A stretch of 64,000 nt of DNA. Source: Lachnospiraceae bacterium. GTDB taxonomy: Bacteria > Bacillota > Clostridia > Lachnospirales > Lachnospiraceae. The notes below the pieces were generated by a model, which was given only the letters and a program-made list of their open reading frames with translations, had not been told where the DNA came from and ran no database searches. Positions 9,849-19,009 of this stretch are shown here, in pieces. The stretch covers positions 1 through 64,000 of the forward strand of contig JAILPS010000012.1 in the NCBI GenBank assembly GCA_024699325.1. The letters are read 5' to 3'. Each line of letters starts with the position of its first letter. The stretch's first letter is position 1. The position numbers were made by a program, and so were the translations under genes.

Positions 9849-10481
9849 CTAGCTGTAATTATTTGCCTGACATCTTCTGATGTCTGAGAGCACGCGGCTT
9901 ACGTCCTCATAGACAAAACCATGGGCTAAGAGATAGCGCATCTGCCTGCAGTACACGCTCTGATCACTTAAATCCGCGCTCTTACATCTCTTGGTCGCAA
10001 GCTTGAGAAGGGCCTGTTCATCGCTCAGCGCGCTCTCCTCTAAAACCTGCTCCACCACATCCTGGCTGACACCCTTGGCTCTAAGCTCCTGACATATTCT
10101 TCTGCGGCTCTTCGTCTGACTCTTATATGCGATATACGATGTGGCATAATCACAGTCGTCAAGGAAGTGATACTCCTTCAGCTTATCGACTGTGTGTGTT
10201 ATCACACTCTCAGGATAATACCCCTCTCTGAGCTTGCGCGCAAGCTCTGCCACCGTGTAATTCTTGCGGCCTAAGAGGTACTGGCTTCTCTCCACGGCCC
10301 GCTTATATAACACCTCCGTGCAGATCCTGTCAAAGAGCGCATCCTCCAAAACAGCGCCCTCGCTTATGTGAAAACGCCTGAGCTCGCTATAGTAAAGGGG
10401 CATGGATAACTCCTGCCCCTCCATAGTAAACATCACACGAAACTTATATCTGTCAGACTTCTCAATCTGTAATATCTCCAT
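9849..10481 (-). CDS. recX: Regulatory protein RecX
   Basis: RecX binds RecA filaments in the cytoplasm and limits their growth. The 210-residue product shows the RecX pattern of short three-helix repeats: [19 protein letters not shown], then a repeat around DCDYATSYI and [14 protein letters not shown], and a third near the C-terminus. The start at ATG 10481 is chosen because AGAGG lies 9 bases upstream; a longer frame to 10535 lies entirely inside recA. The gene overlaps the 3' end of recA by 20 bases, an arrangement that implies translational coupling. The region before residue 60 is less typical and may be the N-terminal extension seen in clostridial RecX. Confidence 0.9.
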   Translation of the reverse strand: MEILQIEKSDRYKFRVMFTMEGQELSMPLYYSELRRFHISEGAVLEDALFDRICTEVLYKRAVERSQYLLGRKNYTVAELARKLREGYYPESVITHTVDKLKEYHFLDDCDYATSYIAYKSQTKSRRRICQELRAKGVSQDVVEQVLEESALSDEQALLKLATKRCKSADLSDQSVYCRQMRYLLAHGFVYEDVSRVLSDIRRCQANNYS

Positions 10482-11493
10482 TCTGTGAAACCTCTGTATT
10501 AAGCATTCCGTAGTGCTCACGAACCTTCCTGTCAACCTCAGCCATAATCTCAGGATGCTCTAACAGGAAGAGTTTCGCGTTCTCACGTCCCTGGCCAATC
10601 TTCTCGTTGTTATATGCAAACCATGCGCCGGACTTCACAATAACATTAATGTTGGAAGCAAGATCCAATATATCTCCCACTGTTGAGATACCCTTGCCGT
10701 ACATGATATCGAACTCAGCCTCCTTAAAAGGCGGTGCGACCTTATTCTTGACTACCTTAACTCTGGTTCTGTTTCCTACAACTTCGCCGCCCTGCTTAAT
10801 CTGCTCGCCGCGTCTTACGTCCATGCGGACTGAGGCGTAGAACTTAAGTGCGCGACCACCTGTGGTGGTCTCAGGGTTTCCAAACATAACGCCAATCTTC
10901 TCACGCAGCTGGTTAATAAATATTACGATGCAGTTGGTCTTGCTGACCACAGCTGTGAGCTTGCGAAGCGCCTGGCTCATAAGTCTGGCCTGAAGACCCA
11001 TGTGGCTCTCGCCCATCTCTCCGTCAATCTCAGCCTTCGGAACCAGCGCCGCAACAGAGTCCACGATCACGATATCGATGGCGCCTGAGCGCACCATGGT
11101 CTCGCAGATCTCCAACGCCTGCTCTCCGTTGTCAGGCTGTGAAATATATAAATCATCGATATTAACGCCGATATTCTTCGCATATACAGGATCGAGAGCG
11201 TGCTCAGCATCGATAAATCCAGCGATGCCGCCCTTCTTCTGAACCTCTGCAACCATGTGAAGGGCAACAGTGGTCTTACCTGAAGACTCAGGTCCATATA
11301 TCTCCACGATACGTCCCTTCGGAACACCGCCCACGCCGAGCGCTATATCAAGGCTTAATGAACCTGTTGGAACAGCCTCCACGTTCATCTGTCTGTTCGG
11401 ATCTCCCAGCTTCATAACTGAACCCTTGCCATATGACTTCTCGATCTGGGCAATAGCCGCGTCGAGAGCTCTCTTCTTATCTTCTAACTGCAT
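10462..11493 (-). CDS. recA: Recombinase RecA
   Basis: RecA is the ATP-dependent strand-exchange protein of homologous recombination and the co-protease that triggers LexA cleavage. The 343-residue length is normal. Walker A is GPESSGKT at residues 67-74; the L1/L2 DNA-binding region includes [20 protein letters not shown], and the core has the usual [18 protein letters not shown]. The start follows CAGGAGG closely. A strong promoter and a LexA box lie upstream, so the gene should be SOS-induced. The 3' end overlaps recX. Confidence 0.99.
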   Translation of the reverse strand: MQLEDKKRALDAAIAQIEKSYGKGSVMKLGDPNRQMNVEAVPTGSLSLDIALGVGGVPKGRIVEIYGPESSGKTTVALHMVAEVQKKGGIAGFIDAEHALDPVYAKNIGVNIDDLYISQPDNGEQALEICETMVRSGAIDIVIVDSVAALVPKAEIDGEMGESHMGLQARLMSQALRKLTAVVSKTNCIVIFINQLREKIGVMFGNPETTTGGRALKFYASVRMDVRRGEQIKQGGEVVGNRTRVKVVKNKVAPPFKEAEFDIMYGKGISTVGDILDLASNINVIVKSGAWFAYNNEKIGQGRENAKLFLLEHPEIMAEVDRKVREHYGMLNTEVSQNGDITD

Positions 11494-11503
11494 ATCAACC
11501 TCC

Positions 11504-11517
11504 TGAACATTTGTTCG
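11504..11517 (-). promoter_or_regulatory. LexA (SOS) box of recA
   Basis: CGAACAAATGTTCA on the minus strand fits the Gram-positive LexA consensus CGAAC-N4-GTTCG apart from the last base. It lies between the -10 box and the recA ribosome site, where a bound repressor would block transcription. Confidence 0.9.
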
Positions 11518-11525
11518 CTTTTAAT

Positions 11526-11554
11526 AATATACTATCACCTGTGGGATTTGTCAA
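11526..11554 (-). promoter_or_regulatory. Sigma-A promoter of recA
   Basis: TTGACA and TATATT on the minus strand are separated by 17 bases. The LexA box begins 8 bases downstream of the -10 box. Confidence 0.85.
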
Positions 11555-11642
11555 GCACAAGTTGGGAAATTAAGGGATTAAAAAACTGTGGGAAATGTGG
11601 GAAATTACGAAATGCAAAGTTTCTTCCAAACTTTACAAAAAA

Positions 11643-11988
11643 TGAGGCAGAGCTATAAGCCGGGTTATGTCATCTTGCGATGTGATGATCATCTATCTAG
11701 ACCGCATGTTGCCACACGGCTCAAGCGACTTACCTGAGACCTGACGGGCCGCCAATAGTCTCTATTAGTCTTGCTTCGGATGGGGTTTACATGTGCCCCG
11801 CATGTTACCATGCGGGCGGTAGTCTCTTACACTGCCCTTCCACCCTTACCACTTGCGTGGCGGTATATTTCTGTTGCACTGGCCTTGGAGTTACCTCCAC
11901 CGGACGTTATCCGGCATCCTGCCCTATGAAGCCCGGACTTTCCTCACCTGCCTAAGCAGCCGCGACCATCTGCTCTACCTTCATTACA
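11643..11988 (-). ncRNA. rnpB: RNase P RNA (bacterial, type A-like)
   Basis: The RNA is the catalytic subunit of RNase P, which trims the 5' leader of tRNA precursors. On the minus strand the conserved core GAGGAAAGTCCGGGCT is present, with ACAGAAA further on and CATAACCCGGCTTA near the 3' end. Helix P1 can be formed by GGTAGAGC (11979-11972) and GCTCTGCC (11653-11646), with one G-U pair, which fixes both ends within a few bases. The 3' end runs into CATTTTTT, a likely terminator. The length of about 340 bases is as expected. Confidence 0.96.
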
Positions 11989-11994
11989 GCGTTT

Positions 11995-12023
11995 AGTCTA
12001 ACACCTTTTTGAAATATTGTAAA
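11995..12023 (-). promoter_or_regulatory. Sigma-A promoter of rnpB
   Basis: TTTACA and TAGACT on the minus strand are 17 bases apart. The expected start of transcription, near 11988, agrees with the 5' end derived from helix P1. Confidence 0.75.
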
Positions 12024-12040
12024 GAAGCTATATTAAGTTG

Positions 12041-12059
12041 GCGGGGCATAAAGCCCCGC
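12041..12059 (-). terminator. Hairpin after addA
   Basis: GCGGGGC-TTTAT-GCCCCGC lies directly after the addA stop codon. No run of T follows, so it may act as a weak terminator or an RNA end stabiliser. Confidence 0.5.
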
Positions 12060-12063
12060 ACAA

Positions 12064-15000
12064 CTAAACATTTACTTCCAGTTCCTGCCCAAGCGAGAAG
12101 GAATATATAAGAGTCTGTGAAACATTCATGTCAAACATTCTGTTTAGAAGAGTCTTATACTGTTCCAGCTGTGCGCGGTACTTCTTAACCAGCCCGTCAG
12201 CTCCTATCTCTCTCGTGGCGTCAGTCTTATAATCCATCAGCACAATATGGTCATCCTCTATGAAGAATGCGTCGATGATTCCTCTGACCAAAATATTGTC
12301 ATCTGCCATAACATCACTGTAGAGCTCATGGGCAGGTATGCCGATTAAGAACTGCTTCTCCTTATAGAGGTTGTTCTTCTTCGCGGCCTCACACATTCTT
12401 GCAGCCAGATTACTCTCAAAAAACTTATAGATAATCTGTCTTCTGACCATGGAGTTTTCAAGCTCGCTAAGCTTGCCGACGGACATCAACTCCTCTATCT
12501 GTGCATCCACGCAGGATGCGATATTATTAAGGTCCACATCCTCAAACCTGATAAGCTCCATGACCTTATGAACCGCGGTTCCTATGTCAGCCGCAGTTAT
12601 GCCGTCCTTAGAGTCACCCCTAGAATGAGAGGATGAACCGTGGTCGTACATATTGTGGGCAAATTCATCGTCCATTGATGCCATCTTGATGTCTGACACG
12701 CTCTCGATTGCCGGGAGGTTAACTAACGCCTCGTGTGGATATCTGAAGCTCAGGATATCCTTAAGTCTCTGATCGAGGGCCTCATACTCAGAATTATCAG
12801 AAGCCTCTTCAGTTTTCTCCACGATTCCAGGAATCCTGTGATAGTCTACCACAACCATTCTGAAACTGTAGGATGAACTGCTAAGTCTCAACTCCTCACT
12901 TGCCATGGAGGAATCTGTAGGAAATGTCTTATCGTCAAACCCTCTTATAACCAGGGCTCCCATAATCCACTCCATATAGTTTTTGGCGCTCGCGATGGCC
13001 TTCGTTGGAAGCCTTCCCTCATCGTCCGGTGCTCCCTTGAAATATTTCTGAAGCTCGTCATCGTCTTCACAGCTTCCGCTAAGTATCAGAAGCTCCTTCG
13101 CTCTGGTCATGCCTACGTAGAGGACGCGAAGTTCCTCCTCGCGGAGCTCATAGCCCATCTTTTTGGCGATGGCCCTCTTTTTGAAGGTCTTCATTTTGAT
13201 GTGATAGTTAGGGTCTCTGTACTCGCATCCCACACCTAAAGTGTTTGAGACAAGGAACATATCCTTCGTGTCCATGTCGTTAAACTGTCTCGTAAGTCCC
13301 GCAAGAATAACCACAGGAAACTCCAGGCCCTTGCTTTTGTGAATGCTCATAAGTCTTACAGCGTTCACGCCTGAGCCGTCGCCGCTGTCCGTCTCCACAT
13401 CCACCTCGTACTTCTTAAGTCTCTCTATATAGCGTATGAAGTTGAATAGTCCCTTGAGGGTAGTATTCTCATAATTCCTTGCGTTAGATATGAGCGCCTT
13501 AATATTTAGCATTCTCCTGTCGCCGCCGGGGAGCGAACTCACATAGTAGTTATAGCCCGATTCCTCGAGAATTCTTATGATGAGCTCGTGGATTGGCAGA
13601 ACAACTGCCAGGTTCCTGTAGCGCTCAAGGTTTTCTAGGAAAGCATTTACCTTAGGCGAATCCTCCCTAAGTGCCATCACGCAGTTGGCAAAACCCTTAA
13701 AGCCCTTCTTCTCGCCTGTGAGTCTGATGTCTGAGAGCTCTCTTGCAGAGAACTCGCCGAAAACATTTCTCATGCTGGCCGCAAGGGGAATATCCTGCAG
13801 AGGATTGTCTACAATCCTCAGATAGTCCAGAATGTTTTGTATCTCTATTGAGGAGAAGAATCCCTTCTCGTTCTCGCAGTAGAGAGGAATTCCGTACTCG
13901 CGAAATGCTCTGACGAAGGCATTCTGTGTTGCGTTTAGGCTTCGGCAGAGTATGGCGATATCGCCGTAGCGAATATCCCTCATGCCGTTGTCAGAATCCT
14001 TTACCTTATAGGGGTTTGAAGGGTTCATAAGCTCAACAACTCTCGCGGCGACCATCTTCGCCTCCTGCTCCTCCTTCGTGACGTCTGTCTTCGGTTCCCT
14101 CACAAGCATCAGCACCTCAGAATCAAGCGCCTCCCTCTGTGGATACTCGGCACCGGCATTTAGCGCAGAGTCGTCGTTGTAATCTATGCCTCCGACCTCC
14201 TGCTTCATGATGAGCCTGAACACGTCGTTGATAAAATCTATGACACCGCTTCGGCTTCTGAAGTTGTCGGACAGCTCGATTTTAATTCTGTCGCCCTCGC
14301 TTGCGTAGGTGTTGTATTTTTTCAGGAAGATGCCCGGATTAGCCTGTCTGAAGCCGTAGATACTCTGCTTAACATCTCCGACCATGAAAATGTTATTCTC
14401 GCCCCTGTGGCATCTGCTAAGGGCGTACATTAAGCTCTCCTGAACGTCGTTACAGTCCTGATATTCGTCGATTAAAACCTCCTGATAGTGCTCTGAGAGC
14501 TCCATCGCCACATCAGAGGGCTCACCGTCCTTATATAATATCTTAAGAGCTCTGTGGGCCACATCGTTAAAATCGCAGATACTCTTCTTGTCCTTCTCCT
14601 CGCCGTACATTTCTCCAAACTTCTTAGTAAGGTCGATAAGTTCGCCGATGGCAGGGGCAATAAGAGAATTCTCCTTCTCTAAGGTCTCATCGGTCATGCC
14701 AGCGTATATTGATTTAATATCTGTGACATTGCCCTTGAGATTGCTTCGTCTGTCCTTAAATGCATCTCCAATCTTCTTGAGATCCGCAGAATCGTTTTTG
14801 CCGTAGCATTTCCAGTTTTCAAACTTAAGCTCGCCGATCTTAACAATCATGTCGTCGAAATCAAGCCCCTCCAGGGATTTGACATTGTCTATGTCGCTTG
14901 AGATAACCGCGATAGCCTTATCTGGAAGGTCTGCCTCTAATGCATCCTTTAACAATATTTCATACTCTGCCACCGTTCCAACTATCTCGTCAGACACATA

Positions 15001-15612
15001 TTCCTTGATAAAATCTCTGTAGTTGGTGTTCTGGCTTCTCACATCTGAAAGCCATGCGTCAGGGTCCGGGAAGCTTCGAGACTTGTTGTAGAGTTTCAGA
15101 ATAACTCCAATAATCTTGTTGTCGTCTATATCTCCCGAGAACATGTCCCTGAAGTTTAAGAACTCTATGTTGCCCTCCTCATACTCCTTCTCGAGCATGC
15201 TTAGGCACACATCATTCTTCATGAGCTCTAACTCGCCGCCATCCCCGACCTTCATTCCGGGGTCCACGCCTATGGTGTAGAAATACTGCTTGACAATCTT
15301 GCCGCAAAGGCTGTCGATTGTACAGATATCTGAGGATGCAATCAGGGATTCCTGAAGTCTGAGACGGCTGTTTGAAGGGTCATGCGAGAGTCTCTCGCGA
15401 AGCTTAAGCCTTATTCTGTCCTTCATCTCCCTGGCAGCCGCATTGGTAAATGTGACAACTAGGAGCCTGTCTATGTCAAATGTTCCATCGCTTATCTTCT
15501 CAACGATGTGCTCCGTGAGAACTGCAGTTTTGCCGCTTCCGGCTCCGGCCGCAACTAAGAGGTTGCCGCTTGTATGGTCTATGATACGCTGCTGATTACT
15601 AGTCCACTTCAC
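12064..15612 (-). CDS. addA: ATP-dependent helicase/nuclease subunit A (AddA)
   Basis: AddA is the UvrD-type helicase and one of the two nucleases of AddAB, which resects double-strand breaks for RecA. Walker A is AAGAGSGKT at residues 21-29; the DEYQD Walker B, the VGDVKQSIYGFR motif and SIHKSKGLEFPVV are present. The C-terminal RecB-type nuclease shows GIIDAFFI and LMDYKTD. I place the start at GTG 15612, 8 bases after AGGAGG; an upstream GTG at 15621 abuts that site. At 1182 residues it is near the usual 1200. It overlaps the 3' end of addB by 14 bases, so the two are coupled. Confidence 0.97.
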   Translation of the reverse strand: MKWTSNQQRIIDHTSGNLLVAAGAGSGKTAVLTEHIVEKISDGTFDIDRLLVVTFTNAAAREMKDRIRLKLRERLSHDPSNSRLRLQESLIASSDICTIDSLCGKIVKQYFYTIGVDPGMKVGDGGELELMKNDVCLSMLEKEYEEGNIEFLNFRDMFSGDIDDNKIIGVILKLYNKSRSFPDPDAWLSDVRSQNTNYRDFIKEYVSDEIVGTVAEYEILLKDALEADLPDKAIAVISSDIDNVKSLEGLDFDDMIVKIGELKFENWKCYGKNDSADLKKIGDAFKDRRSNLKGNVTDIKSIYAGMTDETLEKENSLIAPAIGELIDLTKKFGEMYGEEKDKKSICDFNDVAHRALKILYKDGEPSDVAMELSEHYQEVLIDEYQDCNDVQESLMYALSRCHRGENNIFMVGDVKQSIYGFRQANPGIFLKKYNTYASEGDRIKIELSDNFRSRSGVIDFINDVFRLIMKQEVGGIDYNDDSALNAGAEYPQREALDSEVLMLVREPKTDVTKEEQEAKMVAARVVELMNPSNPYKVKDSDNGMRDIRYGDIAILCRSLNATQNAFVRAFREYGIPLYCENEKGFFSSIEIQNILDYLRIVDNPLQDIPLAASMRNVFGEFSARELSDIRLTGEKKGFKGFANCVMALREDSPKVNAFLENLERYRNLAVVLPIHELIIRILEESGYNYYVSSLPGGDRRMLNIKALISNARNYENTTLKGLFNFIRYIERLKKYEVDVETDSGDGSGVNAVRLMSIHKSKGLEFPVVILAGLTRQFNDMDTKDMFLVSNTLGVGCEYRDPNYHIKMKTFKKRAIAKKMGYELREEELRVLYVGMTRAKELLILSGSCEDDDELQKYFKGAPDDEGRLPTKAIASAKNYMEWIMGALVIRGFDDKTFPTDSSMASEELRLSSSSYSFRMVVVDYHRIPGIVEKTEEASDNSEYEALDQRLKDILSFRYPHEALVNLPAIESVSDIKMASMDDEFAHNMYDHGSSSHSRGDSKDGITAADIGTAVHKVMELIRFEDVDLNNIASCVDAQIEELMSVGKLSELENSMVRRQIIYKFFESNLAARMCEAAKKNNLYKEKQFLIGIPAHELYSDVMADDNILVRGIIDAFFIEDDHIVLMDYKTDATREIGADGLVKKYRAQLEQYKTLLNRMFDMNVSQTLIYSFSLGQELEVNV

Positions 15613-18600
15613 CGCTGTCACCTCCTATATCCTTCGCCAAATCGTCAAGATACTGCTTATAATCTTTTCTGTCTAGTCCGTCAAGCTTCCTGTACTTAAA
15701 GCCCTTAATGGTCTCGTCAAAACCGCAGATGGATTTAAAATCACAGTATTTGCATGAATTCTTATCGCCGTCACTGTAGGGGTTAGTCTCTATTCTGCCG
15801 CTTAGCATGATGTCCACCAACTCCTTGGATTTATTTAGTGCCAGCTTGCAGTAGGCCTCCACCTCGTTGTTAAAATACACATTTTTAGTACCTTTACCGT
15901 TGATTGATCCATCCTTCGTAAGAGACATGGATTTGATGACCTTGGACTTCTCACTGCAGCCCAAATCCTTCTCAAAAGCCTTCAGACCGTCCCGGTTCAT
16001 GACGCCGTCCATTCTAAGCTCGTCCATCTTCCTGTCGTAGATAAGCTGCTTAATCTCCTCCTCGCTCTTATCCTGAAGGTCGCTGGCGCTAATCTCAGGC
16101 ATGGGGTTTGACACATGGAAGTACAGACCGCCGCCCCTTAGCTTATCGGAGTACTTTTTAGCAATCTCCGACAGATAGAGCATGAGCTGTAAACTCAGAC
16201 CGTTATTCAAATCTTTAAAATCAAAGCTCTTAAAGCCCGTCTTATAGTCGATGATTCTGACGGCGCCGTCTGCTTCGCTTACGTCCACGCGGTCGATTTT
16301 GCCCTCAAGGGTAATGTCCGTCTCAGGAAGCTCCATGGGCTTCTCGCCGTTTCTTCCAAACGCCATCTCCGCCTTCACAGGCACAAATGTTCCCCTGACG
16401 ATATGGCTTATCACGGCATCCAGATTGAGGCGCAAAACCTCCTTCATCTTCTGCCTTAGATATCTGTTTCTCTCGCTGTCCTCGAAGAGATTCTCCGCCT
16501 TCTCCTTAAGAGCCTTCTCCAGATTATCAGAGGCCAGTTCATCCTTATCCGCCTCGCTAAGCCCTGCGTAATCCTTCTTCTTCTCCATGAGCTCATCGAT
16601 AATCAACTCGAAGGCTCTGTGGTAAATAATACCTATATCCTGTCTGAGAAGCTCAAACTCCTCCCTTGGTTCAATTCCCAAACCGTAGCGAAGGAAGAAC
16701 GCCATCTGACATGAGGCCAGAAGTTCAAGTCTCGTGACGCTGATCTGCCCATTACTTGTGAAGAGTTCTCTGCATTTGGCGGGGTCTAAATCCAGCACCA
16801 CGCAGCCAAGCTCGCGCCCCGTCTTAATCTTGTCTAAGATAGGCGCGTACTCCTCCTGTTCCCTGTAAAACTGTGTGAGGGCACTCTTCGTCTTCTCGTC
16901 AGTCACCACGTCTCTTGCAAGACACATAAGTCCCTGTCTCGCGCTGTAAATATTGTCCGAAACCCTCGCGCTGTTAAGAATTCCAAAAACACCCTTAACC
17001 TGCTCGGCCACATAGCTTATCTTCTGGTTCTTGCCCTCCTCGGACTGCCCTGAATAGGACATGTAGAGCCTCTGTGTGGGCTTCGTGAACATCCTGTACA
17101 GACACTGCTTGTAGTTAAAATTCTCGCGCTTGGAGCTGTGGGCAAGCTTGATGTTTAGTCCCTCCAAAACATCCCTGTCAGTGTCGTTAAATATTTCGTC
17201 CTGTGACTTCTGCATAGGAAATACGCCGTCGTTCATGCCAACCACAAACACGGCCTTCTTATCCCCCATACGGCTTCTCACAAAATCGCAGATGACCACC
17301 CTGTCGAGAGTCTGTGGAATGACGCCCACCTGCAAGGAGTTAAGTCCCTCCTCCAATATCTGTGAGAACACCGCTATGCTAATCTTCGCGTTGCCAAGAA
17401 TTGTGGCAATCTGCTCGAAAACCCTGTCGATTTCGTCACAGACCTGGGTGTACTCCTGCGCTGTCGAGCTGAGTCCGTTCTCTGTAAGAAACTCCACCCT
17501 CAGATCGCATATCTCCCTGATCTCTATATCCTCTGTGAAGGTCTTAAGAGCCTCTATGTAGTTGGCAACCGTCTTCTTATCCTTGAGATTCTTGTCAAGC
17601 TCCAAAACAGGCTTAAGCAAAACCTCCCTGTTGTAGTTGATATTCTCAAGGCTGGCCTCGTTAAACAGCCTGTTGGTTTTGGTCCACTGTTCTGAAAAAC
17701 GCCTGCGCCCCCTTATGCCAAATGCTCTGGCATAGTTTTCGATGCTGTCGACAAAACCTAACTCCTCTGTAACTCCGCTTCTGAGATAAGCGATTACAGA
17801 ATCCGTCGTGTAGCCGCTGTTTATAACATTTAGCGCGGCGATTATCGCCCTTATGGGCGTGGTGGTGCTTAGTGAGTGGCGATCATCCATAAACACAGGA
17901 ATATTTGCCCCCGTAAACACCCTCTCGATAATCGGGGCGTAGATTTCGCTCTGCGTCACAGCTATGGCGATATCGTTATATCTGTAGTTCTCGGTCCTCG
18001 TAAGGTCAATAATCTGACCTGCAATCAGGTCTATCTCCTCGCCGGGGTTAGAGGCCTCGCTTAAGTAAATGTTATCCGCCCCCTCTACAGACTCCGCCCT
18101 GTCCATCATATCAAAATGATTCCTAAGTTCAAAAAGCTCGCGGTTTTCATACAGGCACACATCCTCGTCCATGACGATGTCGTCTTTTATCTCAACGCCC
18201 ATATTCTGCGCAAGGCGGGCAATCTCGCTTCGCATCTCGAAAGAGGCTGCAAACAGGTCGTTATCCCTAAGCTCGCGGCCTACTGATGCCCTGTCCATGT
18301 TAAGGACGACGTAGACATCGCGGCACGCTCCAAGCATTTGCTCAATTATGGAATACTGAAGGGTGGTAAAAGACCCGAAGCCGTCAAGCACCACCGTGCT
18401 GTTTTTCAGGCTCTCGCTGTTTCTGATGTTTTCGTTTAGCATTATCAGAATCTTCTCGCTGGTTATAAGCCTGTCGCCGAGGAGCCTGTAAAACTCCTGC
18501 GCGATAACGCAGATGTCATGCACCTTATTCTTAAGCTGCGGGCGCCCCTTAATATCCTCTGTAAGCCCCTGCAAAACTGCAGTGTCAATGCTGTACTGCA

Positions 18601-18988
18601 TAAGCTCTGTGAGGGTATTCTTAATCTTCTCAACGAAGCCCGACTTCTCAGTCATGCCCTTAAATGCTGTTAGTTTGTCGTCAACGTTGATTAGCGCCTG
18701 TCTCACAAGCATGATGCGCCCCAAGTCATCGATAACCTCAGGCGTCTTAATGCACAGCTCCTCAAGCACCCTGTAGGCAAGCCTGGTAAGGCTTAAAACG
18801 TCCATGTTAAACAGGACATGGCGGCTGTGGCGCTTCACAATATCCTGCTCCACACTTAGCGTTGCCTGCTCAGGTACGACAAACAGGAAACCCTCCTCAG
18901 GTTTCCTGTCTGCCATTTCAATTATTGTATCATACACAAAAGTGGTCTTGCCTGACTTGGCAGCACCTAAAACAAAATGTAAACCCAT
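15599..18988 (-). CDS. addB: ATP-dependent nuclease subunit B (AddB)
   Basis: AddB is the second subunit of AddAB; it recognises Chi and carries the second nuclease. Walker A is GAAKSGKT at residues 8-15, which suggests retained ATP binding. The C-terminal nuclease contains RIIDYKTG. One cysteine in LLASCQMAFF and three in KYCDFKSICGF-type context (with the preceding Cys) match the four-cysteine iron-sulfur cluster that stabilises this domain. Length 1129 residues is typical. The gene is upstream of addA and 21 bases downstream of the nucleoside kinase, apparently within one long operon starting near dgt. Confidence 0.96.
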   Translation of the reverse strand: MGLHFVLGAAKSGKTTFVYDTIIEMADRKPEEGFLFVVPEQATLSVEQDIVKRHSRHVLFNMDVLSLTRLAYRVLEELCIKTPEVIDDLGRIMLVRQALINVDDKLTAFKGMTEKSGFVEKIKNTLTELMQYSIDTAVLQGLTEDIKGRPQLKNKVHDICVIAQEFYRLLGDRLITSEKILIMLNENIRNSESLKNSTVVLDGFGSFTTLQYSIIEQMLGACRDVYVVLNMDRASVGRELRDNDLFAASFEMRSEIARLAQNMGVEIKDDIVMDEDVCLYENRELFELRNHFDMMDRAESVEGADNIYLSEASNPGEEIDLIAGQIIDLTRTENYRYNDIAIAVTQSEIYAPIIERVFTGANIPVFMDDRHSLSTTTPIRAIIAALNVINSGYTTDSVIAYLRSGVTEELGFVDSIENYARAFGIRGRRRFSEQWTKTNRLFNEASLENINYNREVLLKPVLELDKNLKDKKTVANYIEALKTFTEDIEIREICDLRVEFLTENGLSSTAQEYTQVCDEIDRVFEQIATILGNAKISIAVFSQILEEGLNSLQVGVIPQTLDRVVICDFVRSRMGDKKAVFVVGMNDGVFPMQKSQDEIFNDTDRDVLEGLNIKLAHSSKRENFNYKQCLYRMFTKPTQRLYMSYSGQSEEGKNQKISYVAEQVKGVFGILNSARVSDNIYSARQGLMCLARDVVTDEKTKSALTQFYREQEEYAPILDKIKTGRELGCVVLDLDPAKCRELFTSNGQISVTRLELLASCQMAFFLRYGLGIEPREEFELLRQDIGIIYHRAFELIIDELMEKKKDYAGLSEADKDELASDNLEKALKEKAENLFEDSERNRYLRQKMKEVLRLNLDAVISHIVRGTFVPVKAEMAFGRNGEKPMELPETDITLEGKIDRVDVSEADGAVRIIDYKTGFKSFDFKDLNNGLSLQLMLYLSEIAKKYSDKLRGGGLYFHVSNPMPEISASDLQDKSEEEIKQLIYDRKMDELRMDGVMNRDGLKAFEKDLGCSEKSKVIKSMSLTKDGSINGKGTKNVYFNNEVEAYCKLALNKSKELVDIMLSGRIETNPYSDGDKNSCKYCDFKSICGFDETIKGFKYRKLDGLDRKDYKQYLDDLAKDIGGDSGEVD

Positions 18989-19009
18989 ACATATCCTTTC
19001 TGTGAATCA

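Noticed and set aside
11540-11642. Repeated TTTCCCACA sequences upstream of recA
   Set aside because: Two or three AT-rich near-repeats in about 60 bases without a palindrome or known factor; could be chance.
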